This document shows positions 54,479 to 63,638 of a stretch of DNA of 64,000 bases, piece by piece (positions within the stretch are counted from its first letter, which is position 1; each line of letters begins with the position of its first letter). The notes under the pieces are model-generated. The model made no database searches, was not told the origin of the DNA, and saw only the letters and a program-made list of their open reading frames with translations. Made by a program: the position numbers and the translations under genes. The stretch is from Candidimonas humi (GTDB lineage: Bacteria; Pseudomonadota; Gammaproteobacteria; Burkholderiales; Burkholderiaceae_B), in contig NZ_JAHTBN010000006.1 of the NCBI RefSeq assembly GCF_019166065.1, positions 124,001 through 188,000 on the forward strand, in the 5' to 3' direction.

Positions 54479-55075
54479 TCATTTGCCTTGCGTCAGCTCG
54501 TTCTTGATCGGGTAGGTGTGATCGAGCGACAACAGGTACGTGACCAGGTCCAGCGCCTCGGGCCTGGCCACCACGACTTCGCCCGGCGGCGCATAGCCGG
54601 GAGGCAGGTTCACCACGCGGTCGCCCGGATCGGCTTTCGCCTTGACATCGAACAGGAACGGGTACGAAGGCATGATGCTGCCCGGCGTATAGGCGCGCGG
54701 CTGGTACAAGTGGCCGAGGTTCCAGTCGGCGCTGGGCTGGCGCGCGCCGATGTTGAACAGGTCGGGGCCGGTGCGCATGGTGCCCAGCAGCGGCGGCGAA
54801 TCGTAGTAGTAATCGCCCGCCACCGGCGCGCGTCCCCAGCCGCGCTTGAAGTCGGCCGGCGTCTGCGCCTGGCTGCGCGGCTGCTGCGAATGGCAGTACA
54901 GGCAGCCGTTGGCGATGTATACCTCGCGGCCGCGCAGTTCGGCTGCGGTGTAGGGTTTCAGCCCGGGCGACGCCTTGACGTCGTCCAACTGCATATAAGG
55001 CATGATCACCAGCGTTGCGGTGGCCAGCGCCAGGGTCACCATGGCGCCGCTGAGCAGCTTGACTTCGCTTTCCAT
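54479..55075 (-). CDS. CcoO/FixO-like monoheme cytochrome c subunit
   Basis: 198 aa. N-terminal membrane helix (MVTLALATATLVIMPY) and a c-type heme motif CLYCHSQQPRSQ. The segment RGREVYIANGCLYCHSQQPR and GTMRTGPDLFNIGARQPS matches the CcoO family. Two bases separate it from the CcoN-like gene, indicating coupled translation. Electron transfer to the catalytic subunit. Confidence 0.9.
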   Translation of the reverse strand: MESEVKLLSGAMVTLALATATLVIMPYMQLDDVKASPGLKPYTAAELRGREVYIANGCLYCHSQQPRSQAQTPADFKRGWGRAPVAGDYYYDSPPLLGTMRTGPDLFNIGARQPSADWNLGHLYQPRAYTPGSIMPSYPFLFDVKAKADPGDRVVNLPPGYAPPGEVVVARPEALDLVTYLLSLDHTYPIKNELTQGK

Positions 55076-55077
55076 GG

Positions 55078-56736
55078 TCAGGCTCCTTGAGTGGCGGCGA
55101 TGGCGCTCTTGTGGAACAAGGCGGGCCCGATACGGGCCGGCCCATAGCGCAACGCCATCGCGACGAAATGGAAGGCGAACACCAGGTGACCCAGGGTCAT
55201 GATGCCGCCGCCCACGCTACGCGCTTCGAGATAAGGGATGGTGACGCGCACCGAATCCATGAAGGGCTTGGCCGGATCGAGCATGTCCAGCCCCTGCAGG
55301 ACGCCGCCTATGGTCAGGCCGACGAAATAAATGGCGAAGCCTATGACCACCAGCCAGAAATGCAGCGCAATCAGCCGCGGATAGGGCCATTCCCAGGACA
55401 TGACGCGAGGCATGACGAAATACATGGCACCGAACATGGTCAGGGTGAAGAAGGCGTACAGGCCCAGGTGGGCGTGGGCCACGGTGAAGTGCGTGAAATG
55501 GGTAATGGTGTTGATGCTGCGCAAGGCCTCGAACGAGCCCTGCAGCGAGCTGAGCGTGTACATCATGCCGCCCAGGACGATGAAGCGCAGCGTCGGCGAA
55601 TAGATCAGTGTCTTGAAGTGGCCGCGCATCGTCAGGTGCTGATTGACCGAGAAGGCGATCACCGGCACGATCATCATGATGCTCTGGACGATGGACAGCG
55701 TGACCAGCCAGCCGGGCACCGGGCTGCCGATGAGATGGTGGCCGCCCACCTGTCCGTAGAAAAAGGCCAGCGCCCAGAAGCCCAGCAGCGACAGGTTGTA
55801 GGACTGGATCGGGCGGCCGATGATCTTGGGCAGGAAATAATAAATGGTGGCCAGCGCGATGGGGGTGTAGTAGAGCCCCAGCACGTTGTGCCCGTACCAC
55901 CAGTTCATCGTGGCCTGCTCCATGCCGAAGTGCAGGCCGGGCATCTTGGCCACCAGGTACAGCACCGGGAACCAGAACAGCGCCGCGCCCATGTACCAGA
56001 TCGATACGTACAGGTGCTTGACGCGCCGGTTCTGCAGCGTATAGACCAGCGGCAGGGCGATCAGCGCCCCGCCGGCCACCAGCAGGATGCTGATCTGCCA
56101 GGGGATTTCCAGCCACTCCAGGCCCGAGTTGAAGCCGGCGGCGATGCTGCCCAGGCCGGCGATCAGGCCGGCGTTCCAGAGCATGCAGCCCAGCAGCGCG
56201 AAGCGGCCGCCCACCAGCTCGGTCTTCAACAGCCGCGGGATGGTCCAGATGGCCACGCCGAAGGCCGCCATCGGACACCAGCCGTAGGCGACGGCGTTCA
56301 GGTGCAGGGTGCGCAGCCGGCCGAAGGTAAGCCAGGCCTGGCTGGTGAGGAAATCCGGCTGGTGCAGCTTGATCGAGCTGATCAGGCCGGCGCTCGAGGC
56401 GATGATCAGCCAGACTATGGCACAGGACAGGAAAACGAAGGACACCAGCGAGGTCGAGCGGTCGGCCTGCAGCCGTTCTTCCAGCTCTTTGTGCATCAAT
56501 GCGGCCCGGGCCGGGTCTTCCGGCATCTGGTGCTCGCCGACGGTATCCTGCAGGCTGGCCAGTTGCTGCGGCGTCAGCGCGGGCTCTTCCACCTTGCCGA
56601 TTTCCCCTTCGGAAAATATGACGCGAGCCGCCGCCGGGTCGCCGTCGAACAGGTTCTTGCGCAGCGACCAGATGAAAATGAACAGGCCAGTGACGGAAAT
56701 GACGAAAGCTAGCAGTAGCGTGGTGACCGTATCCAT
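55078..56736 (-). CDS. cbb3-like cytochrome c oxidase catalytic subunit with FixS-like N-terminal extension
   Basis: 552 aa from the ATG at 56736 (the frame extends upstream without good codons). Residues 1-60 (a membrane helix, then FIWSLRKNLFDGDPAAARVI) resemble CcoS/FixS, normally a separate copper-assembly protein. The rest is the heme-copper subunit I fold with the expected His ligands: RTLHLNAVAYGW (heme b), WWYGHNVLGLYYTP and GGHHLIGSP (CuB) and THFTVAHAHLG (hemes). Other FixS conserved residues should be checked. It is the first gene of an operon without ccoP, ccoQ or ccoG here. Confidence 0.85.
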   Translation of the reverse strand: MDTVTTLLLAFVISVTGLFIFIWSLRKNLFDGDPAAARVIFSEGEIGKVEEPALTPQQLASLQDTVGEHQMPEDPARAALMHKELEERLQADRSTSLVSFVFLSCAIVWLIIASSAGLISSIKLHQPDFLTSQAWLTFGRLRTLHLNAVAYGWCPMAAFGVAIWTIPRLLKTELVGGRFALLGCMLWNAGLIAGLGSIAAGFNSGLEWLEIPWQISILLVAGGALIALPLVYTLQNRRVKHLYVSIWYMGAALFWFPVLYLVAKMPGLHFGMEQATMNWWYGHNVLGLYYTPIALATIYYFLPKIIGRPIQSYNLSLLGFWALAFFYGQVGGHHLIGSPVPGWLVTLSIVQSIMMIVPVIAFSVNQHLTMRGHFKTLIYSPTLRFIVLGGMMYTLSSLQGSFEALRSINTITHFTHFTVAHAHLGLYAFFTLTMFGAMYFVMPRVMSWEWPYPRLIALHFWLVVIGFAIYFVGLTIGGVLQGLDMLDPAKPFMDSVRVTIPYLEARSVGGGIMTLGHLVFAFHFVAMALRYGPARIGPALFHKSAIAATQGA

Positions 56737-57043
56737 GGATATCCAACTCCGAATCGGGCACGGCGGGTAGCGTCTTGCGCAATAAGCGGGCGAGAACGGG
56801 GGGAGCTGCTTCCAATGCCGGGCGCGGGTGCATGCGCCGAGCATGTGCGCCCTCCCGCGCAGGCTCAACAGAACTTTTTGCGCCGGTACGAGCCGGCCAG
56901 TGCTTTAAAATGGGCCGCTGCTAGTGTAAATCGGTCCACGCCGTAGTGAAGCGATTTCCATAAGCGCAATCCGGATATTCGCGCCCCGGCGCGGCCGCCA
57001 TCCGGGCGGCGTCCGGCCATACCAACGACGAGGTGAATTGAAC
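56737..57043. other. Divergent intergenic region ccoN-like / osmC-like
   Basis: About 307 bases. It must hold the promoters of both divergent genes. I found no FNR/ANR-type TTGAT-N4-ATCAA palindrome, which would be expected for an oxygen-regulated cbb3 operon, and no other motif I can defend. Confidence 0.4.
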
Positions 57044-57466
57044 ATGGAATGCACGGTAGATTGGGGCGGCCCCGAGGGCATGCTGTTCGTGGCCAAGACG
57101 GGCAGCGGCCACATCGCGGCCATGGACGGCGCGCCCGACGGCGGCGGCCACAACCTGGCCCCGCGCCCCATGGAAATGCTGCTGGCGGCAACCGGCGGCT
57201 GCACCGCCTACGACGTGGTGCTGATCCTCAAGCGCGGCCGCCATGCGGTCAAGGGCTGCCAGGTCAAACTCAGCGGCGAGCGCGCCGCGACCGACCCCAA
57301 GGTATTCACCAAGATCCATTTCGCCTTCACCGTCACGGGCACCAATCTGCCGCAGGCCGCGGTGGGGCGCGCCGTGCAACTGTCGCACGACAAGTACTGC
57401 TCGGCCTCGGCCATGCTGGCCAAGACCGCCGAGATCACCTGCTCGACCACGGTAGTAGAAGGCTGA
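57044..57466 (+). CDS. OsmC-family protein
   Basis: 140 aa from the ATG at 57044 (AGGTGA seven bases upstream). OsmC/Ohr fold with the two redox cysteines at the conserved sites: [14 protein letters not shown] and [10 protein letters not shown]. May reduce organic hydroperoxides. It is eight bases ahead of thyA in the same direction. Confidence 0.9.
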   Translation: MECTVDWGGPEGMLFVAKTGSGHIAAMDGAPDGGGHNLAPRPMEMLLAATGGCTAYDVVLILKRGRHAVKGCQVKLSGERAATDPKVFTKIHFAFTVTGTNLPQAAVGRAVQLSHDKYCSASAMLAKTAEITCSTTVVEG

Positions 57467-57473
57467 CGATCCC

Positions 57474-58268
57474 ATGCACCAATACGAAGACTTCATGCGC
57501 CATGTCTACGAGCATGGCCAGGCCAAGACAGACCGCACCGGCACCGGCACCCGTTCGGTATTCGGCTACCAGATGCGCTTCGACCTGGCGCAGGGTTTTC
57601 CGCTGGTCACCACCAAGAAGCTGCACACCAAGAGCATCTTCATCGAACTGCTGTGGTTCCTGAGCGGCAATTCGAACGTGCGCTGGCTGCAGGAACGCGG
57701 CGTCAGCATCTGGGACGAATGGGCCGACGCCCAGGGCGAGCTGGGCCCGGTCTATGGCGTGCAGTGGCGTTCCTGGCCCACGCCCGAGGGCGGCCATATC
57801 GACCAGATCAGCCAGGTCATCGAGCAGGTCCGCAAGAATCCCGATTCGCGCAGGCTGATCGTCTCGGCCTGGAACGTCGCCGCCATCCCCGACATGGCGC
57901 TGCCGCCCTGCCATGCGTTTTTCCAGTTCTACGTGGCGGCGGGCCGGCTGTCTTGCCAGTTGTACCAGCGCAGCGCCGATATTTTCCTGGGCGTGCCCTT
58001 CAATATCGCCAGCTATGCGCTGCTCACGCACCTGGTGGCGCAGCAATGCGACCTGCAGCCGGGCGACTTCGTCTGGACCGGCGGCGACTGCCACCTGTAC
58101 AGCAACCACTTCGAACAGGCGCAACTGCAGCTCTCGCGCACGCCCTACCCCTATCCGCGCCTGAACATCCGGCGCAAGCCCGCCTCGATCTTCGACTACC
58201 AGTACGAAGACTTCGAAGTGCTGGACTACCAGTCGCATCCCCACATCAAGGCGCCGGTCGCCGTCTGA
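57474..58268 (+). CDS. thyA: Thymidylate synthase
   Basis: 264 aa, typical length. Converts dUMP to dTMP with methylene-tetrahydrofolate. The catalytic Cys lies in [14 protein letters not shown]; other landmarks are [20 protein letters not shown] and HIKAPVAV at the end. Operon with folA, which recycles the dihydrofolate made by this enzyme. Confidence 0.97.
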   Translation: MHQYEDFMRHVYEHGQAKTDRTGTGTRSVFGYQMRFDLAQGFPLVTTKKLHTKSIFIELLWFLSGNSNVRWLQERGVSIWDEWADAQGELGPVYGVQWRSWPTPEGGHIDQISQVIEQVRKNPDSRRLIVSAWNVAAIPDMALPPCHAFFQFYVAAGRLSCQLYQRSADIFLGVPFNIASYALLTHLVAQQCDLQPGDFVWTGGDCHLYSNHFEQAQLQLSRTPYPYPRLNIRRKPASIFDYQYEDFEVLDYQSHPHIKAPVAV

Positions 58269-58380
58269 ACAGGCCTGCCGGCGAGGCGACCGGTACGGGT
58301 TCCGTCCTGCCGGCCGCCTGCCCGCCGGCGGCCCCGCGCCTGGATCCCGCCTCGATGGCCCATCCCTAGCAAAGCCCCCT

Positions 58381-58905
58381 ATGCCCAGTCCTCACGTCAA
58401 AATCGTCGTCGCCTACTCGGACAATCGCACCATAGGCCGCGACAATGCCCTGCCCTGGCGCCTGCCGGGCGATCTCGCGCATTTCAAGCAGACCACGCTC
58501 GGCCACCCTATCGTCATGGGGCGCAAGACCTGGGAATCGCTGGGCCGGCCGCTGCCGGGACGGCGCAACATCGTCGTCAGCCGCCAGCCGCACTTCGCCG
58601 CGGCGGGAGCCAGCGTCTTCGGCTCGCTCGCCGAGGCCCTGCGCGACTGCGCGGATGAAGACAGCATCAGCATCATCGGCGGGGCGCAAATCTACAGGCT
58701 GGCGCTGCCGCTGGCCGACGAGATCGTGGCCACCGAAGTGCATGCCGAGGTCGAGGGCGATGCCCATTTTCCGCCCATCGAAGCGGGCGAATGGCAAGAA
58801 ACGCAGCGGCTCGCGCAGCAGCCCGAGAACGGCTACGCCTATGATTTCGTGACCTACCGCCGGGTGGCGCCGGGCCTTACGCCGCCGCCCCCACGCGGCG
58901 CATGA
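58381..58905 (+). CDS. folA: Dihydrofolate reductase
   Basis: 174 aa. Substrate motif NALPWRLPGDLAHFK, cofactor loop VMGRKTWESLGRPLPGRRNI and SIIGGAQIYRLALP. It restores tetrahydrofolate for thyA. The last ~8 residues (PGLTPPPPRGA) are an extension of unusual composition. Its 3' end overlaps the convergent MocR gene by 29 bases. Confidence 0.96.
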   Translation: MPSPHVKIVVAYSDNRTIGRDNALPWRLPGDLAHFKQTTLGHPIVMGRKTWESLGRPLPGRRNIVVSRQPHFAAAGASVFGSLAEALRDCADEDSISIIGGAQIYRLALPLADEIVATEVHAEVEGDAHFPPIEAGEWQETQRLAQQPENGYAYDFVTYRRVAPGLTPPPPRGA

Positions 58906-60304
58906 ACTTCCACAGCAAGGGATCGAGCGAGTAGGCCACGTTGAAGCGCAGCCAGCCCGCGTCGGCGCCGGCCGGGTCGAAATAGCCGCCGGGCGCGAGC
59001 CAGATGCCGTCGCGCAAGGCGATTTCGGCCAGCCGCGCCGCGCCCCGTTCGCGCCACCGGCCGGCCGGACGCGCCCACAGGAACAGCCCGGCGCCGGGCC
59101 GCGCGAAAACCTCGAAGCCGTGGCTGTCCATCAGCCCGCAAAGCGTCTCGTGGGCTTCGCCCAGGCGATCGCGCACACGCGCCAGGTGCGCCTGGTGACG
59201 CCCCTGGCGCAGCACCTGGTAGACCATGCGCTCGAGCATCTCGGCCGGCGTCAGGGACATGGCCATGCGGGTACGCACGAACGCGGTGGCCAGTTCCTGC
59301 GCCGCGACGATGTAGCCCACGCGCACCGAGGGCGTGATGCTCTTGGAAAACCCCGATACGTGTACCACCCGCCGGGTACCCGCCAGAGCCAGCAGCATGG
59401 GGCCTATGCCCGGCAGCAGGTCGCGCGAGACGTCGTCTTCGATTACCCAGAACCCGTGGCGCTCGGCCACCTGCAGCACCTGGAAGGCATTGGCCATGCT
59501 CAGGCTCGCGCCGGTCGGGTTATGCAGCACCGTATTGACGAACAGCCCCTTGACGCTGCGCGAGGCCGCCAGCCGCTGCAAGGTGTCTATGCACAGGCCC
59601 TCGGCGCTGCGCGGCACGCCCAGGATTTCCAGCCCGGCCAGGCGCAGGCACGGCAACAGGTTGGCGTAACAGGGCAGTTCCACCAGCACGACGTCGCCGG
59701 CGCGAAACAGCGTGCGGATGACGATATCCAGCGCCTGGGTGGCCCCCTGGGTCAGTACGATCTGGGACGGCTGCGCGGTCACGCCGCGTTCGGCCAGCAC
59801 CTGCAGCATATGCTCGCGCAAGGGCGCATAGCCGTATGGATGGCCATAGCCCGCGATCTGCGCCGCGGGCACGCGCGCCAGTTGGCGCAGGGACTGCTGC
59901 AGGCCGGCCTCGTTGAGCCATTCGGACGGCAGCCAGCCGCAGCCGGACTTGATCGGGATGGAGTGATCGGCGAATACGTCGGCCAGCAGCCACGATTCGC
60001 CCATCTTGGGCGGCCGCCACGGCGCGTCGGCTGCCGCCGGGCGCGCGGCAGCCCGCGACGCCACGCGGTAGGCCGAGCCTGGCCGAGCCGCCAGCCAGCC
60101 CTGTGCCACCAGCCTGCCGTAGGCGGCGGCCACCGTGAAAGTGCTCAGGCCATGTGTGCGCGCGAACTGCCGCACCGAAGGCACGGCCATGCCGGGACGC
60201 AGCAACTGGCTTTCCATGGCCGCCTGCAGGGCCTGCGCCACCTGGTCCACCAGCGTGGGCGCGCCCTTGCCGCGCAAGGGCTGGAAGAACATCATGGCAG
60301 TCAT
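58877..60304 (-). CDS. MocR-type (GntR/aminotransferase) transcriptional regulator
   Basis: 475 aa. N-terminal GntR winged helix (VPSVRQFARTHGLSTFTVAA, AYGRLVAQGWL) fused to a fold-type I aminotransferase domain whose PLP Lys lies in HVSGFSKSITPSVRVG. MocR proteins regulate amino-acid or PLP-linked genes. It is divergent from a beta-alanine/omega-aminotransferase, its probable target. 212 bases separate the two starts, with palindromic sites in between. Confidence 0.92.
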   Translation of the reverse strand: MTAMMFFQPLRGKGAPTLVDQVAQALQAAMESQLLRPGMAVPSVRQFARTHGLSTFTVAAAYGRLVAQGWLAARPGSAYRVASRAAARPAAADAPWRPPKMGESWLLADVFADHSIPIKSGCGWLPSEWLNEAGLQQSLRQLARVPAAQIAGYGHPYGYAPLREHMLQVLAERGVTAQPSQIVLTQGATQALDIVIRTLFRAGDVVLVELPCYANLLPCLRLAGLEILGVPRSAEGLCIDTLQRLAASRSVKGLFVNTVLHNPTGASLSMANAFQVLQVAERHGFWVIEDDVSRDLLPGIGPMLLALAGTRRVVHVSGFSKSITPSVRVGYIVAAQELATAFVRTRMAMSLTPAEMLERMVYQVLRQGRHQAHLARVRDRLGEAHETLCGLMDSHGFEVFARPGAGLFLWARPAGRWRERGAARLAEIALRDGIWLAPGGYFDPAGADAGWLRFNVAYSLDPLLWKFMRRVGAAA

Positions 60305-60515
60305 GGCGCATTACCTGTACGGTTTTCTGAATTCTACCAATACAGTTATGGAAATATTGGATTACTGTATATTTCCATGCCCCGTGCGCCTGACGAGAAT
60401 ATGAGTCCACAGGCGGCCATGACCGCCGGCAGGCCGGCGCCGGCCTGCCCCGGAACCATGCCGCCCGCTTTTTTTCGCGTAACGCAAACCTCAAAAAGCC
60501 AAGCAGAGAGCAAAC
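60305..60515. promoter_or_regulatory. Divergent control region with palindromes (MocR / aminotransferase)
   Basis: A perfect 10-base inverted repeat ATGGAAATAT (60348-60357) / ATATTTCCAT (60369-60378) lies in the gap. TACAGT (60341-60346) and ACTGTA (60364-60369) form overlapping half-sites around it. The site is AT-rich against a GC-rich background and is a candidate MocR binding region. Its position is close to both starts, consistent with repression or activation of both genes. Confidence 0.5.
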
Positions 60516-61841
60516 ATGAGCAGCCCGACTCCCCTTCCCGACATGTCGCATATGTGGATGCCGTTCACGGCAAACCGCCAGTTCAAGGAACAACCCCGCC
60601 TGCTGGCCAAGGCCAAAGGCATGTACTACACCTCGCACGACGGGCGCCGCATCCTGGACGGCACTTCGGGCCTGTGGTGCGTGAACGCCGGACACGGGCG
60701 CGAGGAAATCGTCGAGGCCATCGCGCGCCAGGCGGCCGAGCTGGACTACGCGCCCAGCTTCCAGATCGGACACCCCGACTCGTTTCGCGCCGCCAGCGCC
60801 GTGGCCGAGATCATGCCCGCCGGGCTGGACCGCATCTTCTTCACCAATTCGGGCTCTGAATCCGTCGACACCGCGCTGAAGATCGCGCTGGCCTATCACC
60901 GCGCCCGCGGCGAAGGGCAGCGCACGCGGCTCATCGGCCGCGAACGCGGCTACCACGGCGTGGGATTCGGCGGCATTTCGGTAGGCGGCATCGCCCCCAA
61001 TCGCAAGGCCTTTTCGGGCGCACTGCTGCCCAGCGTGGATCACCTGCCCCATACCCACGACCTGGCCCACAACGCCAATTCGCGCGGCCAGCCCGAATGG
61101 GGCGCGCACCTGGCCGACGAGCTCGAACGCCTGGTCGCGCTGCACGACGCCTCGACCATCGCCGCCGTCATCGTCGAACCCATGGCGGGGTCTACAGGCG
61201 TGCTGATTCCCCCCAAGGGGTACCTGGAACGGCTGCGGGCCATCACCGAAAAATACGGCATCCTGCTGATCTTCGACGAAGTCATCTGCGCCTACGGGCG
61301 CCTGGGCGCGGCCACGGCCAGCGAGCGGTTCTCGGTGACGCCCGATATCATCACCATGGCCAAAGGCATCAGCAACGCCAGCGTCCCGGCCGGCGCGGTC
61401 GCCGTCAAGCGCGGGGTTCACGACACGATCGTGGACGCCACGGCCAGCGGCATCGAGTTCTTCCACGGCTACACCTACTCGGGCCACCCGCTGGCCACCG
61501 CGGCCATCCTGGCCACGCTGGACATCTACAAGCGCGAACAACTCTTCAAGCGCGCCGCGGGCCTGTCCGACGCCTTCGAGCGCGCCGCCCACCAGTTGGA
61601 AAGCGCGAACCACGTGCTCGACGTGCGCAATCTCGGCCTGGTCGCCGGCATCGAACTGCGGCCGCGCGACGGGGCGCCGGGCGCCCGCGCAGCCGAGGTG
61701 TTCCGCCACTGCTTCGACAAGGGCGTGATGCTGCGCTATACCGGCGATACCCTGGCGATCTCGCCGCCGCTGATCATCGAGGAAAGCCAGATCGCCGAAA
61801 TCTTCGACGCGATCGGACAGGCGCTGCGGACGGTGCAGTAA
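60516..61841 (+). CDS. Omega-amino acid:pyruvate aminotransferase
   Basis: 441 aa class III aminotransferase, with DRIFFTNSGSESVDTALK, DEVICAYGRLG and the PLP Lys in ITMAKGISNASVPAGAVAVK. It begins with the pattern HMWMPFTANRQFK, typical of the beta-alanine/taurine:pyruvate subgroup. It removes amino groups from omega-amino acids such as beta-alanine. Divergent from MocR. Confidence 0.92.
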   Translation: MSSPTPLPDMSHMWMPFTANRQFKEQPRLLAKAKGMYYTSHDGRRILDGTSGLWCVNAGHGREEIVEAIARQAAELDYAPSFQIGHPDSFRAASAVAEIMPAGLDRIFFTNSGSESVDTALKIALAYHRARGEGQRTRLIGRERGYHGVGFGGISVGGIAPNRKAFSGALLPSVDHLPHTHDLAHNANSRGQPEWGAHLADELERLVALHDASTIAAVIVEPMAGSTGVLIPPKGYLERLRAITEKYGILLIFDEVICAYGRLGAATASERFSVTPDIITMAKGISNASVPAGAVAVKRGVHDTIVDATASGIEFFHGYTYSGHPLATAAILATLDIYKREQLFKRAAGLSDAFERAAHQLESANHVLDVRNLGLVAGIELRPRDGAPGARAAEVFRHCFDKGVMLRYTGDTLAISPPLIIEESQIAEIFDAIGQALRTVQ

Positions 61842-61953
61842 GCAGGCCCGCGACCAGGCAAGCGGCGGCGGACCTGCGCCGCCGGCTTGCGCGAAGCAGC
61901 GCCCCGCATATATCCGCGGCGGCGGCAGGCCGATAGGTTTACGCGGCGGCGAC

Positions 61954-61981
61954 GCTTCGGGCTCTAGGCTTCGGGCTCTAG
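61954..61981. repeat. Two tandem copies of a 14-bp unit
   Basis: GCTTCGGGCTCTAG occurs twice directly in tandem, with a degenerate third copy (GCTTTGAGC) following. It sits 17 bases past the end of the convergent flavoprotein gene, in the space between two convergent genes. Probably a slippage product without function. Confidence 0.7.
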
Positions 61982-61998
61982 GCTTTGAGCTTCAGGCT

Positions 61999-63273
61999 TC
62001 AGGACAGTATGTCGGACCAGATGGCGCGGGCCCAGCTCGCGCCGTCGCGCGCCTCGCGCGCACTGGGTTCGCGCGACACGCCCCCCGACCCCGGCACAGT
62101 AAGCATGGTGCGCTGCTGCGCATCGTAGCGATGCACTGTCGCCACATGCATGGCCAGTTCGGGGTTCAGGAAGCTGTAGCAGGTGTTGGCATAGGTCGGC
62201 CCGGCGTCCACCGGCCGGCCTGCCTGCAGCGCGATGATGGCCGCCGCGCAGGTCTTGCCGTGCTGGCTCGCCATATGCCCCGACTTGGGCATGATAGGCG
62301 CGATCTGTATGGCGTCGCCCAGCACATGCACGCCCGGCGCGACGATAGACTCGAAAGTCAGGAAATCCACCTCGCACCAGCGGCCGTTGGCAGTGGCCAG
62401 CCCCGCCGCCACCGCCACGTCGCCCGCCCGCATGGGCGGAATCAGGTTCACGACGTCGGCCGTCTCGCGCTCGCCGAACTCGAAGATCAGGGCGTTTTCT
62501 GCCGGATCCACGTCCACCGCCTTGAATTCCGGCGTGTATTCGACCGTGCCGGGATAGAGTTCCCGCCAGGCCCGCTTGAACTGCGCGCTTTCCGAGGTGA
62601 CATCCGAGTTCGCATCGAAAACATGGACCTTGGCGCGAGGCTTGTGCTTTTTGAAATACGACGCAACCAGGCAGGCCCGCTCGTAGGGCGCAGGCGGGCA
62701 GCGATAAGGCGCCTCGGGGATGGCAATGATGTAGCGGCCGCCGTCCGGCATGGCCTGCAATTGCGCACGCAGCGCCGCCACCTGCGCGCCACCGCGCCAT
62801 GCGTGCAGGATGCGCTCGCGGGCGCGAGCATCGGCCATGCCCGGGATGTGGTCCCACATGAAATCTATGCCCGGCGACAGCACCATGCGGTCGTAGTCGA
62901 TGACGGCGCCGCTTTCGAGGCGCGCGCGGCGCGCGGGCACGTCGATGTCCCGCACCCGGTCGCGCACGATGCGCACGCCGTCGCGCGCTTGCAGCGCGGC
63001 ATAGGACAGCGTGATGTCGGCCATGTCCCAGGCCCCGGCCAGCACCAGGTTGGACATGGGCGCGGAAGCGAATTCGGCCTGCGGCTCGACCAGCGTGACC
63101 CGCAGGCGGCCGCCGCTCCACATGCGCAGATAGCGCGCAGCCGTGGCGCCGCCATAGCCGCCGCCGACCACCAGTATGTGTCCATCGCTGCTGCCGGCCG
63201 CCCGCGCCAGGCCCGGCGCGGCCAATATGGCGCAGGCGCCCGCGCCGCGCAGAAATTCGCGCCGCTTCATCAT
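61999..63273 (-). CDS. Flavocytochrome c sulfide dehydrogenase-type flavoprotein
   Basis: 424 aa. Tat signal (MMKRREFLRGAGACAILAAP) so exported. FAD-binding ILVVGGGYGGATAARYLRMW; the redox/substrate region has cysteines in YRCPPAPYERAC and NTCYSFL, matching FccB-type proteins that oxidise sulfide. The start shares an ATGA with the upstream cytochrome gene (63270). GGAGG lies just before. Sulfide as substrate is a family-level inference. Confidence 0.85.
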   Translation of the reverse strand: MMKRREFLRGAGACAILAAPGLARAAGSSDGHILVVGGGYGGATAARYLRMWSGGRLRVTLVEPQAEFASAPMSNLVLAGAWDMADITLSYAALQARDGVRIVRDRVRDIDVPARRARLESGAVIDYDRMVLSPGIDFMWDHIPGMADARARERILHAWRGGAQVAALRAQLQAMPDGGRYIIAIPEAPYRCPPAPYERACLVASYFKKHKPRAKVHVFDANSDVTSESAQFKRAWRELYPGTVEYTPEFKAVDVDPAENALIFEFGERETADVVNLIPPMRAGDVAVAAGLATANGRWCEVDFLTFESIVAPGVHVLGDAIQIAPIMPKSGHMASQHGKTCAAAIIALQAGRPVDAGPTYANTCYSFLNPELAMHVATVHRYDAQQRTMLTVPGSGGVSREPSAREARDGASWARAIWSDILS

Positions 63274-63638
63274 GGCGCCTCCGGTTTCAGTCCGGCGTAC
63301 CACTGCGCGATCAGGGCCAGCGTACGCGCGTCGTATCCGCGGGCAATCTGCCCCATGAGCTCACCGGTCCCGGCGTGCGCCGCATAATCGCGCATGGCTC
63401 GCTCGATGCGATCGGCCGGCATGCCCGCCAGGCGCGGGATCCGCGACCCCGGCACCGGCCGCGCCGCGCCATGGCAAGTCACGCATGTGGCTGCTCGCAG
63501 CGCCCCGGTCGACGGCATATCGATACCGTCGGCAGTCGACGCCGCGCCCTCTGCCCAAGCCGAGGCGGCCAGGGCCATCCCCAGCAGCGCGGCCCCGGCT
63601 ACGCGCAACGGTTTACGAGCAGGCGTTCGGCTCTGCAT
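63270..63638 (-). CDS. Periplasmic cytochrome c (FccA-like)
   Basis: 122 aa from the ATG at 63638 with GGAGGA five bases upstream. Signal peptide (~1-28, ASAWA) followed by a single c-type heme motif CVTCH, with Met candidates in the helical C-terminal half (LMGQIARGYD). It is the likely heme partner of the downstream flavoprotein. Its start lies 40 bases inside the end of mobA. Confidence 0.88.
   Translation of the reverse strand: MQSRTPARKPLRVAGAALLGMALAASAWAEGAASTADGIDMPSTGALRAATCVTCHGAARPVPGSRIPRLAGMPADRIERAMRDYAAHAGTGELMGQIARGYDARTLALIAQWYAGLKPEAP

Noticed and set aside
55087-56712. 541-codon open frame opposite the oxidase subunit I gene
   Set aside because: His/Gln/Gly/Arg-rich composition typical of antisense shadows.
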